The notes beneath the pieces were generated by a model. The model did not search any database. It saw only the letters and a program-made list of their open reading frames with translations, and was not told where the DNA came from. From assembly GCF_040436345.1 (NCBI RefSeq), contig NC_133238.1, positions 2,827,267 through 2,891,266 of the forward strand: a stretch of 64,000 bases of DNA, written 5' to 3'. Source of the stretch: Pagrus major. Lineage: Eukaryota > Chordata > Actinopteri > Spariformes > Sparidae. Below are positions 60,660 to 64,000 of this stretch, in pieces. Within the stretch, counting starts at the first letter, position 1. The number at the start of each line of letters is the position of its first letter. The position numbers were made by a program, and so were the translations under genes.

Positions 60660-61390
60660 GACATTTTAATAAGGTTACAAGGAACTTGCTTTGGTGAGTT
60701 CACATGAAACAAAACAAAAACCTCAACACATCAAATGACCAGTCAAGCAGTACTAAATGTTAAACTACAATCAACATGCAACCCTTCCCATAGGGATGCT
60801 ATCAGTACCATGAGGTCAAAGCAGAGAAGTTCCCCCTCTGTTGAACATGTTGATCATCACAACTTGTCCCTGTTCAGCTCCGGTGTTTCCACCCTGTCAG
60901 CCGTTTGAGGGCATTGCCCTGGTGATAACTTTTTCAATTTACACACCGATGATGAGCCCCCGAATGCATGCACCATTAGTTTCATCTCTGTGACGCTGCA
61001 CTGTCTCATTTGTAGAGGTGAACTGACCTGACCTGGGGTGCAGCAGGTGTCTGACGCAGTGAAGGATTGAGAGGTGGGTGCTGCAGGAGCAATCATGATA
61101 CACTGGCCCTGTGGGGACACAGACGGAGCTGCCACTGAGGCTGTAATGAATTTAATTGGTGTGTTGGACCGTTGCTAGCTGTCAGCAGCTTGTTATACAT
61201 CTGCAGCGCCGGGAATTGATAACAAATTGTTGTCACAGTTTGATCTACTGATATGAACCAACAGCATTCAGTCCTGATCCTGGTTTTACACGACAGCCGA
61301 CTGTTGACTCATTCATAAATAACTAACAGTTTTATTTTTTACAGTGTTATTGTTAACTGTTGGAGATATCACACATTCATAGATTTACTG
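60660..61390. other. Intergenic, nothing recognised
   Basis: A minus-strand frame at 60857-61135 has no recognisable family and no splice context. Confidence 0.35.
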
Positions 61391-61395
61391 GACTA

Positions 61396-61470
61396 TTGAG
61401 CAGCTCCTTTCCTCAGGTTGTGAGACTCCTCCATTCATTGTCCACACTCGGCTGTATAAAATAGTTTGTT
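61396..61470 (+). pseudogene. LINE ORF2 terminal fragment, short copy
   Basis: GAGCAGCTCCTTTCCTCAGG and TTGTGAGACTCCTCCATTC align with the end of the coding block at 36244-36360 and 59575-59680. Very short and degraded. Confidence 0.45.
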
Positions 61471-61857
61471 TTGTTTTTATTTCTCTTATTTAGCTTAAAG
61501 GGACTTGATCTCTAACAGTAGTGAGTCATTCTGTGTTCACTCAATGAGCAATGCAACCTGGGACACGCTGGAGATGACATGCTGAATCCAGAGCAGCTTA
61601 GCAATTATAAATGCACATGGGGACAGTGATTATCTGCGGAACACCTTCAGTATTATGAAATGAGTGTTGCAGCCTGGAGACCTGCTCCAACAGATCTGAT
61701 CCCTGCAGGAGAGACTCATCGAGGCTGCAGACGGTGCAGCTCACCAAAATTCATCACGTGACTAAACGAATGTCAGAGTTGCCCTGTACTTTTCGTTGTA
61801 GAGATTAAAAGATTAAAAAAGTTTGTTGTATTACAATTACTTTGGGCATACTCACTT

Positions 61858-61965
61858 AGATTAAGATTAAGATTAAGATTAAAGATTAAGATTGTCTTTA
61901 TTTATCCCACAAGGGGGAAATTCACATGTTACAACAGCTCGAGATGCAACAGTACAAGTAAGAAT
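61858..61965 (-). repeat. LINE 3' tail with (TTAATC)n, minus strand
   Basis: Read on the minus strand, GTGAATTTCCCCCTTGTGGG then ATAAATAAAGACAATC and repeated TTAATCT units is a classic fish LINE 3' terminus. It lies just before the Penelope-like remnant. Confidence 0.65.
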
Positions 61966-62204
61966 CAGAAAAATATGCATAGAAATATTTAATAGAAAAT
62001 AAAGAGAAAAACACAAGATATTTACAAAAAACAATAAGATATTTACAAAAGCAAACACTTACAAAATATTATGTCATGACAGACATGAAACTTGGCTGAA
62101 ACAAGAAATGGTAGTATTCAATACTGTAGATACACAGTGCAACAACAATCAATTTTATAAAATACCTTGAAACCTGTATACCACTGCAACCTTAGTTGTT
62201 ACTT

Positions 62205-62916
62205 GAAAGTTTTGTAGGCAACTGGACATGTTTCAGTTCCTTGAAGACGTTTCACCTCTCATCCAAGAGGCTTCTTCAGTTCTAACTAACTGGAGGGGAG
62301 TTGCAGGCTTTTAAACTCTGTGTGGGAGTGTCCTTACAGAGTCGTCAAGGACACGTGAGCTCTGAGTTTCAGAGTCTTTAGGGCCACTTGTGGGTCGTTG
62401 ACCCAACCAGCCTTCATGTGTTGTTGCAAGTATTGATCTGTGTAGGTTTTCTGTACACCTCAATGTTGAGGCTTCTGTCTTCTTCAATGTGTACTTCACA
62501 GTCCAAGAAGGGCAGACTGTCTCCTCTGACATCTTCCTGTGTGAACTTGATGTTCTTGTCCACAGCATTTATATGTTCTGTGAAGGCTTCCACTTCCCTT
62601 GCTCTGATTTTGACCAAGGTGTTGTCAACATACCTGAACCAGTGGCTAGGAGCAGTTCCTGTGAAGGTAATCAAGGCTCTGCTCTCAACTTCTTCCATGT
62701 AGAGGTTGGTCACTATTGGAGACACTGTGAGCCCATGGCACAGCCGTGCTTCTGTCTGTAAAAGCCTTCACTGTACTGGAAGTAGGTGGTTGTCAGACAG
62801 AGGTCCAGTAAGGCACAAATGTGGTCTGCAGAAATTGGTTCTGTTGAACAGAGTGCTGTCCTGTAGCAGGTGTTTCTTCACTGTTTTAAACTGAAACACA
62901 TCCAGTTGCCTACGAT
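62205..62916 (-). pseudogene. Decayed Penelope-like retroelement (PLE) fragment
   Basis: A minus-strand frame (62725-62414) encodes a reverse-transcriptase core segment: SPIVTNLYMEEVESRALITF, then SHWFRYVDNTLVKI, then LPFLDCEVHIEEDRSLNIEV, ending YRKPTQ. This order is typical of Penelope-like elements of fish. Upstream (62890-62730) the preceding RT sequence is present but broken by at least two frame changes; LTTTYFQYSEGFYRQKHGCA lies in a different frame. The active-site motif reads YVDN rather than YVDD. Downstream the frame ends early. Flanking 27-bp sequences (62213-62238 and 62889-62916) are inverted copies containing GTAGGCAACTGGA. The element is non-functional. Confidence 0.8.
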
Positions 62917-62959
62917 ACAGCACTCACAATTAACATGACCTGGATGACTGAGAACTTTC

Positions 62960-64000
62960 ATCAATATGTCAGACAAAGCTTCTCTCTGTCTTTAGGCTTC
63001 AGAGTTTGTGATTCACTCTAAACTTCATTAAAAGTATGTATGCTGACTGGGCGGTAACAGATTTCCCTCACATCAGCCACATTACCAGGTGTTCATCAGT
63101 GTGAATTGTGATCCATCACTTCTCCTCCTGTCTGCTCACCAAGAAGCATCAACAGATTAACTCTAATCTCATTTACAGCAGCTAATCTGACTCTGCTGTG
63201 TGGCTGCAGTGCAATCTCACCAGCATCAGCTCTAGCAGTCCGCACCGGGAGCTCGGAGCACCAGGGTAGTGTTGTTGTTTATATCGCTAGCACAAGAGCT
63301 TCAGTCCAGGACAGGCCTGGGCTAGGTGGTTAGCATGTTAACTTCAGTCAATATCTATGCAACACAATACATAGATGTCATAATGTCAAATCTGTGTGTA
63401 GTGCAGCAGGTCAGCTAAGCATGCAATAATGTCAAATTTGTTTGAGTTGAATGAGTTTGAATTTGTTTGACTTTTCCAATATTAACTGTGTAAATCAGGA
63501 CATCTACAACATTTATTTTTGATGGAATGTTTTATAAAGCCCCAGAAATGTATGGAGAAAGATTACACGTAGGATATCTTACAAGACATCTCTAATAATT
63601 ATTAGAATTAGAAATAACTTGTATCTTATACATTTTTAAGTACGTTTTAAGATTGATTTTTAAGATTTATTCTGTTTAAAATCTTCCAAACATGTTTTCT
63701 GAACTAAGCTGAACAATCAGAATTACCAGAATTAATAGTAAAAAGACAGTGTGTGCATGGGTATAGCAGGTACATTTGGTCAGAACAGGGTCTGTCTCTC
63801 CCTCACTGATTTCACAGACATCTCAGTGAAACCGTAATACCTGCCCTGCCGCCTCTCATAAAAGCGCTTGCATTTAACACGTGGGCAGCTTCACTTTACA
63901 TGTGTTCACTTTGCCATTGTCTTTTAGCAAGATACCCATAAAACCAAACAAAAAAAAATCAACAGAACTGAGGAAGAAGATCATAGGAGCAGCTGATGAA
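62960..64000. other. Intergenic, nothing recognised
   Basis: No exon, RNA gene or repeat terminus could be supported to the end of the window. Confidence 0.4.

Overview
The window is vertebrate nuclear DNA, almost certainly from a percomorph-type teleost. The evidence is spliced genes with GT-AG introns, fish-type short repeats (palindromic MITE-like elements, LINE 3' tails, a Penelope-like element) and long microsatellites. No prokaryotic features, CRISPR, rRNA or convincing tRNA genes were seen. All gene names come from recognising conserved protein families by eye; no search was run.

Layout. (1) 1-3520, minus strand: first coding exon and part of intron 1 of a thiamine-transporter-like gene (slc19a2); the rest lies beyond base 1. 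(2) 6091-13254, minus: complete atg3, the autophagy E2-like enzyme, 12 coding exons, 316 aa, with a probable long 3' UTR reaching toward slc19a2. (3) 13616-20311, plus: complete cars2, mitochondrial cysteinyl-tRNA synthetase, 15 coding exons, 577 aa. It is head-to-head with atg3 across 361 bp that carry a TCTCGCGAGA palindrome and an ETS-like site. (4) 21582-26617, minus: complete ddrgk1, 8 coding exons, 295 aa, tail-to-tail with cars2. (5) About 26.7-46.6 kb: no gene recognised; dispersed repeats, LINE pieces and microsatellites. (6) 46856-53738, plus: complete atp1b1-type Na,K-ATPase beta subunit, 6 coding exons, 301 aa. (7) 53.7-64 kb: probable 3' UTR, a very long TA microsatellite, LINE 3' ends, a TTAA-flanked MITE and a decayed Penelope-like element.

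Every exon chain in the four complete genes keeps frame and phase from ATG to stop, which is the main support for the models. The genes do not form one pathway. They are housekeeping genes for autophagy conjugation, mitochondrial translation, ER ufmylation, ion transport and vitamin uptake. Human SLC19A2 and ATP1B1 are near each other on 1q24, whereas ATG3, CARS2 and DDRGK1 lie on other human chromosomes, so the gene order is worth comparing across fish.

I found no convincing undescribed gene system. The most useful second looks are the compact atg3/cars2 divergent promoter, splice-site peculiarities in cars2, a lost glycosylation sequon in atp1b1, several well-delimited non-autonomous transposons (one TA-flanked, two TTAA-flanked), and a Penelope-like remnant with inverted ends and a hairpin that loosely resembles a hammerhead.
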